NCBI RefSeq assembly: GCF_032854445.1
Contig: NW_027018020.1
Location: 51,006-115,005, forward strand
Reading direction: 5' to 3'
DNA: 64,000 nt
Origin: Liolophura sinensis
Taxonomy: Eukaryota; Mollusca; Polyplacophora; Chitonida; Chitonidae
A program made the position numbers and the translations under genes. The notes beneath the pieces are model-generated. The model searched no databases, was not told where the DNA came from, and saw only the letters and a program-made list of their open reading frames with translations. Below, one piece after another: positions 11,314 through 25,800 of the stretch (positions within the stretch are counted from its first letter, which is position 1; each line of letters begins with the position of its first letter).

Positions 11314-14300
11314 TTGCATTTTTACCTGGTCTTTTTGTTAATTGAAATCGGCTACACTGTACTCTGTACAATCGCGACTGGTCATTACTATATTCGACTT
11401 TTGACTATAAGTTATGTACCCTTCGGTAGCCCAGAAGACGTCAAATCTTTCGGCTAAGCCCATTTAACTCACCCAGCAATTGCCTTACTTCTAAGTGCAA
11501 GACAATCTCAATGTCTTTATCTACGTGTAGAAAAACCACACCATTTTTCATAAATAACACAAGGTACTTGATACAGTCTGCTGTAAAAAGTACAACTAAA
11601 CACTGACCCACATTTATAAGGTGCCAAAAGATGTAGAATTGGGCCAGGCATCGGCAGCTGTTAAAAAATTGCAAATATCCCTGGTTTCCATGGAGTAAGA
11701 GCCGTTGCTGGGCACGTGATTATGACATCAATGATCATTGATCTGTCGCTACAGCCAAAAGTATTGGTCGGAGAGCAACGCGGTTTGCACCATTCGATTT
11801 GTCGTCACAAAATACGTCGGATTAGCGTCTTACTAGTAGCACTGGAACAGTTTTTCCACTTTTGCATTTTTGCTTCGTCTTTTTGTTAATTGAAATCGGC
11901 TAAACTGTACTCTGTACAATCGCGACTGGTCATTACTATATTCAACTTTTGACTATAAGTTATGTGCCCTTCGGTAGCCCAGAAGACGTCAAATCTTTCG
12001 GCTAAGCCCATTTAACTCACCCAGCAATTGCCTTACTTCTAAGTGCAAGACAATCTTAATGTCTTTATCTACGTGTAGAAAAACCACACCATTTGTACGT
12101 GAAAAACACAAGGTACTTGATACAGTCTGCTGTAAAAAGTACAACTGAACACTGACCCACTTCAGTAAGGTGCCAAAAAATGCAGAATTGAGCCAGGCAT
12201 CGGCAGCTGTTGAAAAATTGCAAATATCCCTGGTTTCCATGGAGTAAGAGCCGTTGCTGGGCACGTGATTATGACATCAATGATCATTGATCTGTCGCTA
12301 CAGCCAAAAGTATTGGTCGGAGAGCAACGCGGTTTGCACCATTCGATTTCTCGTCACAAAATACGTCGGATTAGCCTCTTACCAGCAGCACTGGAACAGT
12401 TTTTCCACTTTTGCATTTTTGCCTGGTCTTTTTATTAATCGAAATCGGCTACACTGTACTCTGTACAATCGCGACTGGTCATTACTATATTCAACTTTTG
12501 ACTATAAGTTATGTGCCCTTCGGTAGCCCAGAAGACGTCAAATCTTTGGGCCAAGCCCATTTAACTCACCCAGCAATTGCCTTACTTCTAAGTGCAAGAC
12601 AATCTCAATGTCTTTATCTACGTGTAGAAAAACCACACCATTTATACATAAAAAACACAAGGTACTTGATACAGTCTGCTGTAAAAAGTACAACTAAACA
12701 CTGACCCACATTTTTAAGGTGCCAAAAGATGTGGAATTGGGCCAGGCATCGGCAGCTGTTAAAAAATTGCAAATATCCCTGGTTTCCATGGAGTAAGAGC
12801 CGTTGCTGGGCACGTGATTATGACATCAATGATGATTGATCTGTCGCTACACCCAAAAGTATTGGTCGGAGAGCAACGCGGTTTGCACCATTCGATTTCT
12901 CGTCACAAAATACGTCGGATTAGCCTCTTACCAGCAGCACTGGAACAGTTTTTCCACTTTTGCATTTTTGCCTGGTCTTTTTATTAATCGAAATCGGCTA
13001 AACTGTACTCTGTACAATCGCGACTGGTCATTACTATATTCAACTTTTGACTATAAGTTATGTGCCCTTCGGTAGCCCAGAAGACCTGAAATCTTTGGGC
13101 TAAGCCCATTTAACTCACCCAGCAATTGCCTTACTTCTAAGTGCTAGACAATCTCAATGTCTTTATCTACATGTAGGAAAACCACACCATTTGTACGTGA
13201 AAACCACAAGGTACTTGATACAGTCTGCTGTAAAATGTACAACTGACCACAGACCCACATGAATAAGGTGCCAAAAGATGCGGAATTGAGCCAGGCATCG
13301 GCAGCTGTTGAAAAATTGCAAATTTCCCTGGTTTCCATGGAGTAAGAGCCGTTGCTGGGCACGTGATTATGACATCAATGATCATTCAGTTGTCACTACA
13401 GGCAAAAGTCTTGGTCGGAGAGCAACGCGGTTTGCACCATTCGATTTGTCGTCACAAAATACGTCGGATTAGCCTCTTACCAGCAGCACTGGAACAGTTT
13501 TTCCACTTTTGCATTTTTGCCTGGTCTTTTTGTTAATTGAAACCGGCTACACTGCACTCTGTACAATCGCGACTGGTCATTACTATATTCAACTTTTGAC
13601 TATAAGTTATGTGCCCTTCGGTAGCCCAGAAGACGTCAAATCTTTGGGCCAAGCCCATTTAACGCACCCAGCAATTGCCTTACTTCTAAGTGCAAGACAA
13701 TCTCAATGTCTTTATCTACGTGTAGAAAAACCACACCATTTGTACGTGAAAACCACAAGGTACTTGATACAGTCTGCTGTAAAAAGTACAACTTAACACT
13801 GACCCATTTCAGTAAGGTGCCAAAAGATGCGGAATTAAGCCAGGCATCGGCAGCTGTTGAAAAATTGCAAATTTCCCTGGTTTCCATGGAGTAAGAGCCG
13901 TTGCTGGGCACGTGATTATGAAATAAATGATCATTCAATTGTCACTACAGGCAAAAGTATTGGTCGGAGAGCAACGCGGTTTGCACCATTCGATTTCTCG
14001 TCACAAAATACGTCGGATTAGCCTCTTACCAGCAGCACTGGAACAGTTTTTCCACTTTTGCATTTTTACCTGGTCTTTTTGTTAATTGAAATCGGCTACA
14101 CTGTACTCTGTACAATCGCGACTGGTCATTACTATATTCGACTTTTGACTATAAGTTATGTACCCTTCGGTAGCCCAGAAGACGTCAAATCTTTCGGCTA
14201 AGCCCATTTAACTCACCCAGCAATTGCCTTACTTCTAAGTGCAAGACAATCTCAATGTCTTTATCTACGTGTAGAAAAACCACACCATTTTTCATAAAAA

Positions 14301-17300
14301 ACACAAGGTACTTGATACAGTCTGCTGTAAAAAGTACAACTAAACACTGACCCACATTTATAAGGTGCCAAAAGATGTGGAATTGGGCCAGGCATCGGCA
14401 GCTGTTAAAAAATTGCAAATATCCCTGGTTTCCATGGAGTAAGAGCCGTTGCTGGGCACGTGATTATGACATCAATGATCATTGATCTGTCGCTACAGCC
14501 AAAAGTATTGGTCGGAGAGCAACGCGGTTTGCACCATTCGATTTCTCGTCACAAAATACGTCGGATTAGCCTCTTACTAGTAGCACTGGAACAGTTTTTC
14601 CACTTTTGCATTTTTGCTTCGTCATTTTGTTAATTGAAATCGGCTAAACTGTACTTTGTACAATCGCGACTGGTCATTACTATATTCAACTTTTGACTAT
14701 AAGTTATGTGCCCTTCGGTAGCCCAGAAGACGTCAAATCTTTGGGCCAAGCCCATTTAACTCACCCAGCAATTGCCTTACTTCTAAGTGCAAGACAATCT
14801 TAATGTCTTTATCTACGTGTAGAAAAACCACACCATTTGTACGTGAAAAACACAAGGTACTTTATACAGTCTGCTGTAAAAAGTACAACTGAACACTGAC
14901 CCACTTCAGCAAGGTGCCAAAAGATGCCGAATTGAGCCAGGCATCGGCAGCTGTTGAAAAATTGCAAATTTCCCTGGTTTCCATGGAGTAAGAGCCGTTG
15001 CTGGGCACGTGATTATGACATAAATGATCATTGAATTGTCGCTACAGCCAAAAGTATTGGTCGGAGAGCAACGCGGTTTGCACCATTCGATTTGTCGTCA
15101 CAAAATACGTCGGATTAGCCTCTTACCAGCAGCACTGGAACAGTTTTTCTACTTTTGCATTTTTGCCTGGTCTTTTTGTTAATTGAAATCGGCTACACTG
15201 CACTCTGTACAATCGCGACTGGTCATTACTATATTCAACTTTTGAGTATAAGTTATGTGCCCTTCGGTAGCCCAGAAGACGTCAAATCTTTGGGCCAAGC
15301 CCATTTAACTCACCCAGCAATTGCCTTACTTCTAAGTGCAAGACAATCTCAATGTCTTTATCTACGTGTAGAAAAACCACACCATTTGTACGTGAAAACC
15401 ACAAGGTACTTGATACAGTCTGCTGTAAAAAGTACAACTGAACACTGACCCACTTCAGTAAGGTGCCAAAAGATGCGGAATTGAGCCAGGCATCGGCAGC
15501 TGTTGAAAAATTGCAAATTTCCCTGGTTTCCATGGAGTAAGAGCCGTTGCTGGGCACGTGATTATGACATCAATGATCATTCAATTGTCACTACAGCCGA
15601 AAGTATTGGTCGGAGAGCAACGCGGTTTGCACCATTCGATTTCTCGTCACAAAATACGTCGGATTAGCCTCTTACCAGCAGCACTGGAACAGTTTTTCCA
15701 CTTTTGCATTTTTACCTGGTCTTTTTGTTAATTCAAACCGGCTACACTGTGCTCTGTACAATCGCGACTGGTCATTACTATATTGAACTTTTGACTATAA
15801 GTTATGTGCCCTTCGGTAGCCCAGAAGACGTCAAATCTTTGGGCTAAGCCCATTTAACTCACCCAGCAATTGCCTTACTTCTAAGTGCAAGACAATCTCA
15901 ATGTCTTTATCTACGTGTAGAAAAACCACACCATTTGTACATAAAAAACACAAGGTACTTGATACAGTCTGCTGTAAAAAGTACAACTAAACACTGACCC
16001 ACATTTTTAAGGTGCCAAAAGATGTGGAATTGGGCCAGGCATCGGCAGCTGTTAAAAAATTGCAAATATCCCTGGTTTCCATGGAGTAAGAGCCGTTGCT
16101 GGGCACGTGATTATGACATAAATGATCATTCAATTGTCGCTACAGCCAAAAGTATTGGTCGGAGAGCAACGCGGTTTGCACCATTCGATTTCTCGTCACA
16201 AAATACGTCGGATTAGCCTCTTACCAGCAGCACTGGAACAGTTTTTCCACGTTTGCATTTTTACCTGGTCTTTTTGTTAATTGAAATCGGCTACACTGTA
16301 CTCTGTACAATCGCGACTGGTCATTACTATATTCAACTTTTGACTATAAGTTATGTGCCCTTCGGTAGCCCAGAAGACGTCAAATCTTTCGGCCAAGCCC
16401 ATTTAACTCACCCAGCAATTACCTTACTTCTAAGTGCAAGACAATCTCAATGTCTTTATCTACGTGTAGAAAAACCACACCATTTGTACGTGAAAACCAC
16501 AAGGTACTTGATACAGTCTGCTGTAAAAAGTACAACTGAACACTGACCCACTTCAGTAAGGTGCCAAAAGATGCGGAATTGAGCCAGGCATCGGCAGCTG
16601 TTGAAAAATTGCAAATTTCCCTGGTTTCCATGGAGTAAGAGCCGTTGCTGGGCACGTGATTATGACATAAATGATGATTCAATTGTCACTACAGGCAAAA
16701 GTATTGGTCGGAGAGCAACGCGGTTTGCACCATTCGATTTCTCGTCACAAAATACGTCGGATTAGCCTCTTACCAGCAGCACTGGATCAGTTTTTCCACT
16801 TTTGCATTTTTACCTGGTCTTTTTGTTTATTGAAATCGGCTACACTGTACTCTGTACAATCGCGACTGGTTATTACTATATTCAACTTTTGACTATAAGT
16901 TATGTGCCCTTCGGTAGCCCAGAAGACGTCAAATCTTTCGGCTAAGCCCATTTAACTCACCCGGCAATTGTCTTACTTCTAAGTCCAAGACAATCTCAAT
17001 GTCTTTATCTACGTGTAGAAAAACCACACCATTTGTACATAAAAAACACAAGGTACTTGATACAGTCTGCTGTAAAAAGTACAACTAAACACTGACCCAC
17101 ATTTATAAGGTGCCAAAAGATGTGGAATTGGGCCAGGCATCGGCAGCTGTTAAAAAATTGCAAATATCCCTGGTTTCCATGGAGTAAGAGCCGTTGCTGG
17201 GCACGTGATTATGACATCAATGATCATTGATCTGTCGCTACAGCCAAAAGTATTGGTCGGAGAGCAACGCGGTTTGCACCATTCGATTTCTCGTCACAAA

Positions 17301-20300
17301 ATACGTCGGATTAGACTCTTACTAGTAGCACTGGAACAGTTTTTCCACTTTTGCATTTTTGCTTCGTCTTTTTGTTAATTGAAATCGGCTAAACTGTACT
17401 CTGTACAATCGCGACTGGTCATTACTATATTCAACTTTTGACTATAAGTTATGTGCCCTTCGGTAGCCCAGAAGACGTCAAATCTTTGGGCTAAGCCCAT
17501 TTAACTCACCCAGCAATTGCCTTACTTCTAAGTGCAAGACAATCTTAATGTCTTTATCTACGTGTAGAAAAACCACACCATTTGTACGTGAAAAACACAA
17601 GGTACTTGATACAGTCTGCTGTAAAAAGTACAACTGAACACTGACCCACTTCAGTAAGGTGCCAAAAGATGCAGAATTGAGCCAGGCATCGGCAGCTGTG
17701 GAAAAATTGCAAATTTCCCTGGTTTCCATGGAGTAAGAGCCGTTGCTGGGCACGTGATTATGACATAAATGATCATTCAATTGTCGCTACAGCCAAAAGT
17801 ATTGGTCGGAGAGCAACGCGGTTTGCACCATTCGATTTCTCGTCACAAAATACGTCGGATTAGCCTCTTACCAGCAGCACTGGAACAGTTTTTCCACTTT
17901 TGCATTTTTGCCTGGTCTTTTTATTTATCGAAATCGGCTACACTGTACTCTGTACAATCGCGACTGGTCATTACTATATTCAACTTTTGACTATAAGTTA
18001 TGTGCCCTTCGGTAGCCCAGAAGACCTGAAATCTTTGGGCTAAGCCCATTTAACTCACCCAGCAATTGCCTTACTTCTAAGTGCTAGACAATCTCAATGT
18101 CTTTATCTACTTGTAGGAAAACCACACCATTTGTACGTGAAAACCACAAGGTACTTGATACAGTCTGCTGTAAAAAGTACAACTGAACACTGACCCACTT
18201 CAGTAAGGTGCCAAAAGATGCGGAATTGAGTCAGGCATCGGCAGCTGTTGAAAAATTGCAAATTTCCCTGGTTTCCATGGAGTAAGAGCCGTTGCTGGGC
18301 ACGTGATTATGACATCAATGATCATTGATCTGTCGCTACAGCCAAAAGTATTGGTCGGAGAGCAACGCGGTTTGCACCATTCGATTTCTCGTCACAAAAT
18401 ACGTCGGATTAGCCTCTTACCAGAAGCACTGGAACAGTTTTTCCACGTTTGCATTTTTACCTGGTCTTTTTGTTAATTGAAATCGGCTACACTGTACTCT
18501 GTACAATCGCGACTGGTCATTACTATATTCAACTTTTGACTATAAGTTATGTGCCCTTCGGTAGCCCAGAAGACGTCAAATCTTTCGGCCAAGCCCATTT
18601 AACTCACCCAGCAATTACCTTACTTCTAAGTGCAAGACAATCTCAATGTCTTTATCTACGTGTAGAAAAACCACACCATTTGTACGTGAAAACCACAAGG
18701 TACTTGATACAGTCTGCTGTAAAAAGTACAACTGAACACTGACCCACTTCAGTAAGGTGCCAAAAGATGCGGAATTGAGCCAGGCATCGGCAGCTGTTGA
18801 AAAATTGCAAATTTCCCTGGTTTCCATGGAGTAAGAGCCGTTGCTGGGCACGTGATTATGACATAAATGATCATTCAATTGTCACTACAGCCAAAAGTAT
18901 TGGTCGGAGAGCAACGCGGTTTGCACCATTCGATTTCTCGTCACAAAATACGTCGGATTAGCCTCTTACTAGTAGCACTGGAACAGTTTTTCCACTTTTG
19001 CATTTTTGCTTCGTCTTTTTGTTAATTGAAATCGGCTAAACTGTACTCTGTACAATCGCGACTGGTCATTACTATATTCAACTTTTGACTATAAGTTATG
19101 TGCCCTTCGGTAGCCCAGAAGACGTCAAATCTTTCGGCTAAGCCCATTTAACTCACCCAGCAATTGCCTTACTTCTAAGTGCAAGACAATCTTAATGTCT
19201 TTATCTACGTGTAGAAAAACCACACCATTTGTACGTGAAAAACACAAGGTACTTGATACAGTCTGCTGTAAAAAGTACAACTGAACACTGACCCACTTCA
19301 GTAAGGTGCCAAAACATGCAGAATTGAGCCAGGCATCGGCAGCTGTGGAAAAATTGCAAATTTCCCTGGTTTCCATGGAGTAAGAGCCGTTGCTGGGCAC
19401 GTGATTATGACATAAATGATCATTCAATTGTCGCTACAGCCAAAAGTATTGGTCGGAGAGCAACGCGGTTTGCACCATTCGATTTCTCGTCACAAAATAC
19501 GTCGGATTAGCCTCTTACCAGCAGCACTGGAACAGTTTTTCCACTTTTGCATTTTTGCCTGGTCTTTTTATTTATCGAAATCGGCTACACTGTACTCTGT
19601 ACAATCGCGACTGGTCATTACTATATTCAACTTTTGACTATAACTTATGTGCCCTTCGGAAGCCCAGAAGACCTGAAATCTTTGGGCTAAGCCCATTTAA
19701 CTCACCCAGCAATTGCCTTACTTCTAAGTGCTAGACAATCTCAATGTCTTTATCTACGTGTAGAAAAACCACACCATTTGTACGTGAAAAACACAAGGTA
19801 CTTGATACAGTCTGCTGTAAAAAGTACAACTGAACACTGACCCACTTCAGTAAGGTGCCAAAAGATGCGGAATTGAGCCAGGCATCGGCAGCTGTTGAAA
19901 AATTGCAAATTTCCCTGGTTTCCATGGAGTAAGAGCCGTTGCTGGGCACGTGATTATGACATAAATGATCATTCAATTGTCACTGCAGGCAAAAGTATTG
20001 GTCGGAGAGCAACGCGGTTTGCACCATTCGATTTCTCGTCACAAAATACGTCGGATTAGCCTCTTACCAGCAGCACTGGAACAGTTTTTCCACTTTTGCA
20101 TTTTTACCTGGTCTTTTTGTTAATTGAAATCGGCTACACTGTACTCTGTACAATCGAGACTGGTCATTACTATATTCAACTTTTGACTATAAGTTATGTG
20201 CCCTTCGGTAGCCCAGAAGACCTGAAATCTTTGGGCCAAGCCCATTTAACCCACCCGGCAATTGTCTTACTTCTAAGTCCAAGACAATCTCAATGTCTTT

Positions 20301-20369
20301 ATCTACGTGTAGAAAAACCAGACCATTTGTACATAAAAAACACAAGGTACTTGATACAGTCTGCTGTAA

Positions 20370-21163
20370 AAAGTACAACTGAACACTGACCCACTTCAGT
20401 AAGGTGCCAAAAGATGCGGAATTGAGTCAGGCATCGGCAGCTGTTGAAAAATTGCAAATTTCCCTGGTTTCCATGGAGTAAGAGCCGTTGCTGGGCACGT
20501 GATTATGACATCAATGATCATTGATCTGTCGCTACAGCCAATAGTATTGGTCGGAGAGCAACGCGGTTTGCACCATTCGATTTCTCGTCACAAAATACGT
20601 CGGATTAGCCTCTTACCAGCAGCACTGGAACAGTTTTTCCACGTTTGCATTTTTACCTGGTCTTTTTGTTAATTGAAATCGGCTACACTGTACTCTGTAC
20701 AATCGCGACTGGTCATTACTATATTCAACTTTTGACTATAAGTTATGTGCCCTTCGGTAGCCCAGAAGACGTTAAATCTTTGGGCTAAGCCCATTTAACT
20801 CACCCAGCAATTGCCTTACTTCTAAGTGCAAGACAATCTCAATGTCTTTATCTACGTGTAGAAAAACCAGACCATTTGTACATAAAAAACACAAGGTACT
20901 TGATACAGTCTGCTGTAAAAAGTACAACTAAACACTGACCCACATTTATAAGGTGCCAAAAGATGTGGAATTGGGCCAGGCATCGGCAGCTGTTAAAAAA
21001 TTGCAAATATCCCTGGTTTCCATGGAGTACGAGCCGTTGCTGGGCACGTGATTATGACATCAATGATCATTGATCTGTCGCTACAGGCAAAAGTATTGGT
21101 CGGAGAGCAACGCGGTTTGCACCATTCGATTTCTCGTCACAAAATACGTCGGATTAGCCTCTT
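20370..21163 (+). repeat. Local duplication, copy 1 (about 0.79 kb, offset 1,648 bp)
   Basis: Shares the rare markers 'gagtcaggcatc', 'gccaatagtatt', 'gacgttaaatct' and 'catggagtacgag' with 22018-22811. The spacing is three units plus one base. The one difference I saw is 'gggctaag' here against 'gggccaag' in the other copy. The extra base comes from a 'ccattttgtacg' insertion near 21975, between the copies. The ends are placed where flanking variants stop agreeing. Confidence 0.78.
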
Positions 21164-22017
21164 ACCAGCAGCACTGGAACAGTTTTTCCACTTTTGCATT
21201 TTTGCCTGGTCTTTTTATTTATCGAAATCGGCTACACTGTAATCTGTACAATCGCGACTGGTCATTACTATATTCAACTTTTGACTATAAGTTATGTGCC
21301 CTTCGGAAGCCCAGAAGACCTGAAATCTTTGGGCTAAGCCCATTTAACTCACCCAGCAATTGCCTTACTTCTAAGTGCTAGACAATCTCAATGTCTTTAT
21401 CTACGTGTAGAAAAACCACACCATTTGTACGTGAAAAACACAAGGTACTTTATACAGTCTGCTGTAAAAAGTACAACTGAACACTGACCCACTTCAGTAA
21501 GGTGCCAAAAGATGCGGAATTGAGCCAGGCATCGGCAGCTGTTGAAAAATTGCAAATTTCCCTGGTTTCCATGGAGTAAGAGCCGTTGCTGGGCACGTGA
21601 TTATGACATAAATGATCATTCAATTGTCACTACAGGCAAAAGTATTGGTCGGAGAGCAACGCGGTTTGCACCATTCGATTTCTCGTCACAAAATACGTCG
21701 GATTAGCCTCTTACCAGCAGCACTGGAACAGTTTTTCCACTTTTGCATTTTTACCTGGTCTTTTTGTTAATTGAAATCGGCTACACTGTACTCTGTACAA
21801 TCGCGACTGGTCATTACTATATTCAACTTTTGACTATAAGTTATGTGCCCTTCGGTAGCCCAGAAGACGTCAAATCTTTGGGCCAAGCCCATTTAACTCA
21901 CCCAGCAATTGCCTTACTTCTAAGTGCAAGACAATCTCAATGTCTTTATCTACGTGTAGAAAAACCACACCATTTTGTACGTGAAAACCACAAGGTACTT
22001 GATACAGTCTGCTGTAA

Positions 22018-22811
22018 AAAGTACAACTGAACACTGACCCACTTCAGTAAGGTGCCAAAAGATGCGGAATTGAGTCAGGCATCGGCAGCTGTTGAAAAAT
22101 TGCAAATTTCCCTGGTTTCCATGGAGTAAGAGCCGTTGCTGGGCACGTGATTATGACATCAATGATCATTGATCTGTCGCTACAGCCAATAGTATTGGTC
22201 GGAGAGCAACGCGGTTTGCACCATTCGATTTCTCGTCACAAAATACGTCGGATTAGCCTCTTACCAGCAGCACTGGAACAGTTTTTCCACGTTTGCATTT
22301 TTACCTGGTCTTTTTGTTAATTGAAATCGGCTACACTGTACTCTGTACAATCGCGACTGGTCATTACTATATTCAACTTTTGACTATAAGTTATGTGCCC
22401 TTCGGTAGCCCAGAAGACGTTAAATCTTTGGGCCAAGCCCATTTAACTCACCCAGCAATTGCCTTACTTCTAAGTGCAAGACAATCTCAATGTCTTTATC
22501 TACGTGTAGAAAAACCAGACCATTTGTACATAAAAAACACAAGGTACTTGATACAGTCTGCTGTAAAAAGTACAACTAAACACTGACCCACATTTATAAG
22601 GTGCCAAAAGATGTGGAATTGGGCCAGGCATCGGCAGCTGTTAAAAAATTGCAAATATCCCTGGTTTCCATGGAGTACGAGCCGTTGCTGGGCACGTGAT
22701 TATGACATCAATGATCATTGATCTGTCGCTACAGGCAAAAGTATTGGTCGGAGAGCAACGCGGTTTGCACCATTCGATTTCTCGTCACAAAATACGTCGG
22801 ATTAGCCTCTT
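22018..22811 (+). repeat. Local duplication, copy 2 (offset 1,648 bp)
   Basis: Second copy of the 20370-21163 segment with the same four rare markers. Downstream, copy 1 continues with 'accagcagcac' and this copy with 'actagtagcac', so the right breakpoint falls near 22.81 kb, inside a unit rather than at a unit boundary. Confidence 0.78.
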
Positions 22812-25800
22812 ACTAGTAGCACTGGAACAGTTTTTCCACTTTTGCATTTTTGCTTCGTCTTTTTGTTAATTGAAATCGGCTAAACTGTACTCTGTACAAT
22901 CGCGACTGGTCATTACTATATTCAACTTTTGACTATAAGTTATGTGCCCTTCGGTAGCCCAGAAGACGTCAAATCTTTCGGCTAAGCCCATTTAACTCAC
23001 CCAGCAATTGCCTTACTTCTAAGTGCAAGACAATCTTAATGTCTTTATCTACGTGTAGAAAAACCACACCATTTGTACGTGAAAAACACAAGGTACTTGA
23101 TACAGTCTGCTGTAAAAAGTACAACTGAACACTGACCCACTTCAGTAAGGTGCCAAAAGATGCAGAATTGAGCCAGGCATCGGCAGCTGTGGAAAAATTG
23201 CAAATTTCCCTGGTTTCCATGGAGTAAGAGCCGTTGCTGGGCACGTGATTATGACATAAATGATCATTCAATTGTCGCTACAGCCAAAAGTATTGGTCGG
23301 AGAGCAACGCGGTTTGCACCATTCGATTTCTCGTCACAAAATACGTCGGATTAGCCTCTTGCCAGCAGCACTGGAACAGTTTTTCCACTTTTGCATTTTT
23401 GCCTGGTCTTTTTATTTATCGAAATCGGCTACACTGTACTCTGTACAATCGCGACTGGTCATTACTATATTCAACTTTTGACTATAAGTTATGTGCCCTT
23501 CGGAAGCCCAGAAGACCTGAAATCTTTGGGCTAAGCCCATTTAACTCACCCAGCAATTGCCTTACTTCTAAGTGCTAGACAATCTCAATGTCTTTATCTA
23601 CGTGTAGAAAAACCACACCATTTGTACGTGAAAAACACAAGGTACTTCATACAGTCTGCTGTAAAAAGTACAACTGAACACTGACCCACTTCAGTAAGGT
23701 GCCAAAAGATGCGGAATTGAGCCAGGCATCGGCAGCTGTTGAAAAATTGCAAATTTCCCTGGTTTCCATGGAGTAAGAGCCGTTGCTGGGCACGTGATTA
23801 TGACATAAATGATCATTCAATTGTCACTACAGGCAAAAGTATTGGTCGGAGAGCAACGCGGTTTGCACCATTCGATTTCTCGTCACAAAATACGTCGGAT
23901 TAGCCTCTTACCAGCAGCACTGGAACAGTTTTTCCACTTTTGCATTTTTACCTGGTCTTTTTGTTAATTGAAATCGGCTACACTGTACTCTGTACAATCG
24001 CGACTGGTCATTACTATATTCAACTTTTGACTATAAGTTATGTGCCCTTCGGTAGCCCAGAAGACGTCAAATCTTTGGGCCAAGCCCATTTAACTCACCC
24101 AGCAATTGCCTTACTTCTAAGTGCAAGACAATCTCAATGTCTTTATCTACGTGTAGAAAAACCACACCATTTGTATGTGAAAACCACAAGGTACTTGATA
24201 CAGTCTGCTGTAAAAAGTACAACTGAACACTGACCCACTTCAGTAAGGTGCCAAAAGATGCGGAATTGAGCCAGGCATCGGCAGCTGTTGAAAAATTGCA
24301 AATTTCCCTGGTTTCCATGGAGTAAGAGCCGTTGCTGGGCACGTGATTATGACATAAATGATCATTCAATTGTCACTACAGCCAAAAGTATTGGTCGGAG
24401 AGCAACGCGGTTTGCACCATTCGATTTCTCGTCACAAAATACGTCGGATTAGCCTCTTACCAGCAGCACTGGAACAATTTTTCCACTTTTGCATTTTTGC
24501 TTCGTGTTTTTGTTAATTGAAATCGGCTAAACTGTACTTTGTACAATCGCGACTGGTCATTACTATATTCAACTTTTGACTATAAGTTATGTGCCCTTCG
24601 GTAGCCCAGAAGACGTCAAATCTTTGGGCCAAGCCCATTTAACTCACCCAGCAATTGCCTTACTTCTAAGTGCAAGACAATCTCAATGTCTTTATCTACG
24701 TGTAGAAAAACCACACCATTTGTAGATGAAAACCACAAGGTACTTGATACAGTCTGCTGTAAAAAGTACAACTGAACACTGACCCACTTCAGTAAGGTGC
24801 CAAAAGATGCGGAATTGAGCCAGGCATCGGCAGCTGTTACAAAACTGCAAATTTCCCTGGTTTCCATGGAGTAAGAGCCGTTGCTGGGCACGTGATTATG
24901 ACATAAATGATCATTCAATTGTCACTACAGCCAAAAGTATTGGTCGGAGAGCAACGCGGTTTGCACCATTCGATTTCTCGTCACAAAATACGTCGGATTA
25001 GCCTCTTACCAGCAGCACTGGAACAGTTTTTCCACTTTTGCATTTTTACCTGGTCTTTTTGTTAATTGAAATCGGCTACACTGTACTCTGTACAATCGCG
25101 ACTGGTCATTACTATATTCGACTTTTGACTATAAGTTATGTACCCTTCGGTAGCACAGAAGACGTCAAATCTTTGGGCTAAGCCCATTTAACTCACCCAG
25201 CAACTGTCTTACTTCTAAGTGCAAGACAATCTCAATGTCTTTATCTACGTGTAGAAAAACCACACCATTTGTACATAAAAAACACAAGGTACTTGATACA
25301 GTCTGCTGTAAAAAGTACAACTAAACACTGACCCACATTTATAAGGTGCCAAAAGATGTGGAATTGGGCCAGGCATCGGCAGCTGTTAAAAAATTGCAAA
25401 TATCCCTGGTTTCCATGGAGTAAGAGCCGTTGCTGGGCACGTGATTATGACATCAATGATCATTGATCTGTCGCTACAGCCAAAAGTATTGGTCGGAGAG
25501 CAACGCGGTTTGCACCATTCGATTTCTCGTCACAAAATACGTCGGATTAGACTCTTACTAGTAGCACTGGAACAGTTTTTCCACTTTTGCATTTTTGCTT
25601 CGTCTTTTTGTTAATTGAAATCGGCTAAACTGTACTCTGTACAATCGCGTCTGGTCATTACTATATTCAACTTTTGACTATAAGTTATGTGCCCTTCGGT
25701 AGCCCAGAAGACGTCAAATCTTTCGGCTAAGCCCATTTAACTCACCCAGCAATTGCCTTACTTCTAAGTGCAAGACAATCTTAATGTCTTTATCTACGTG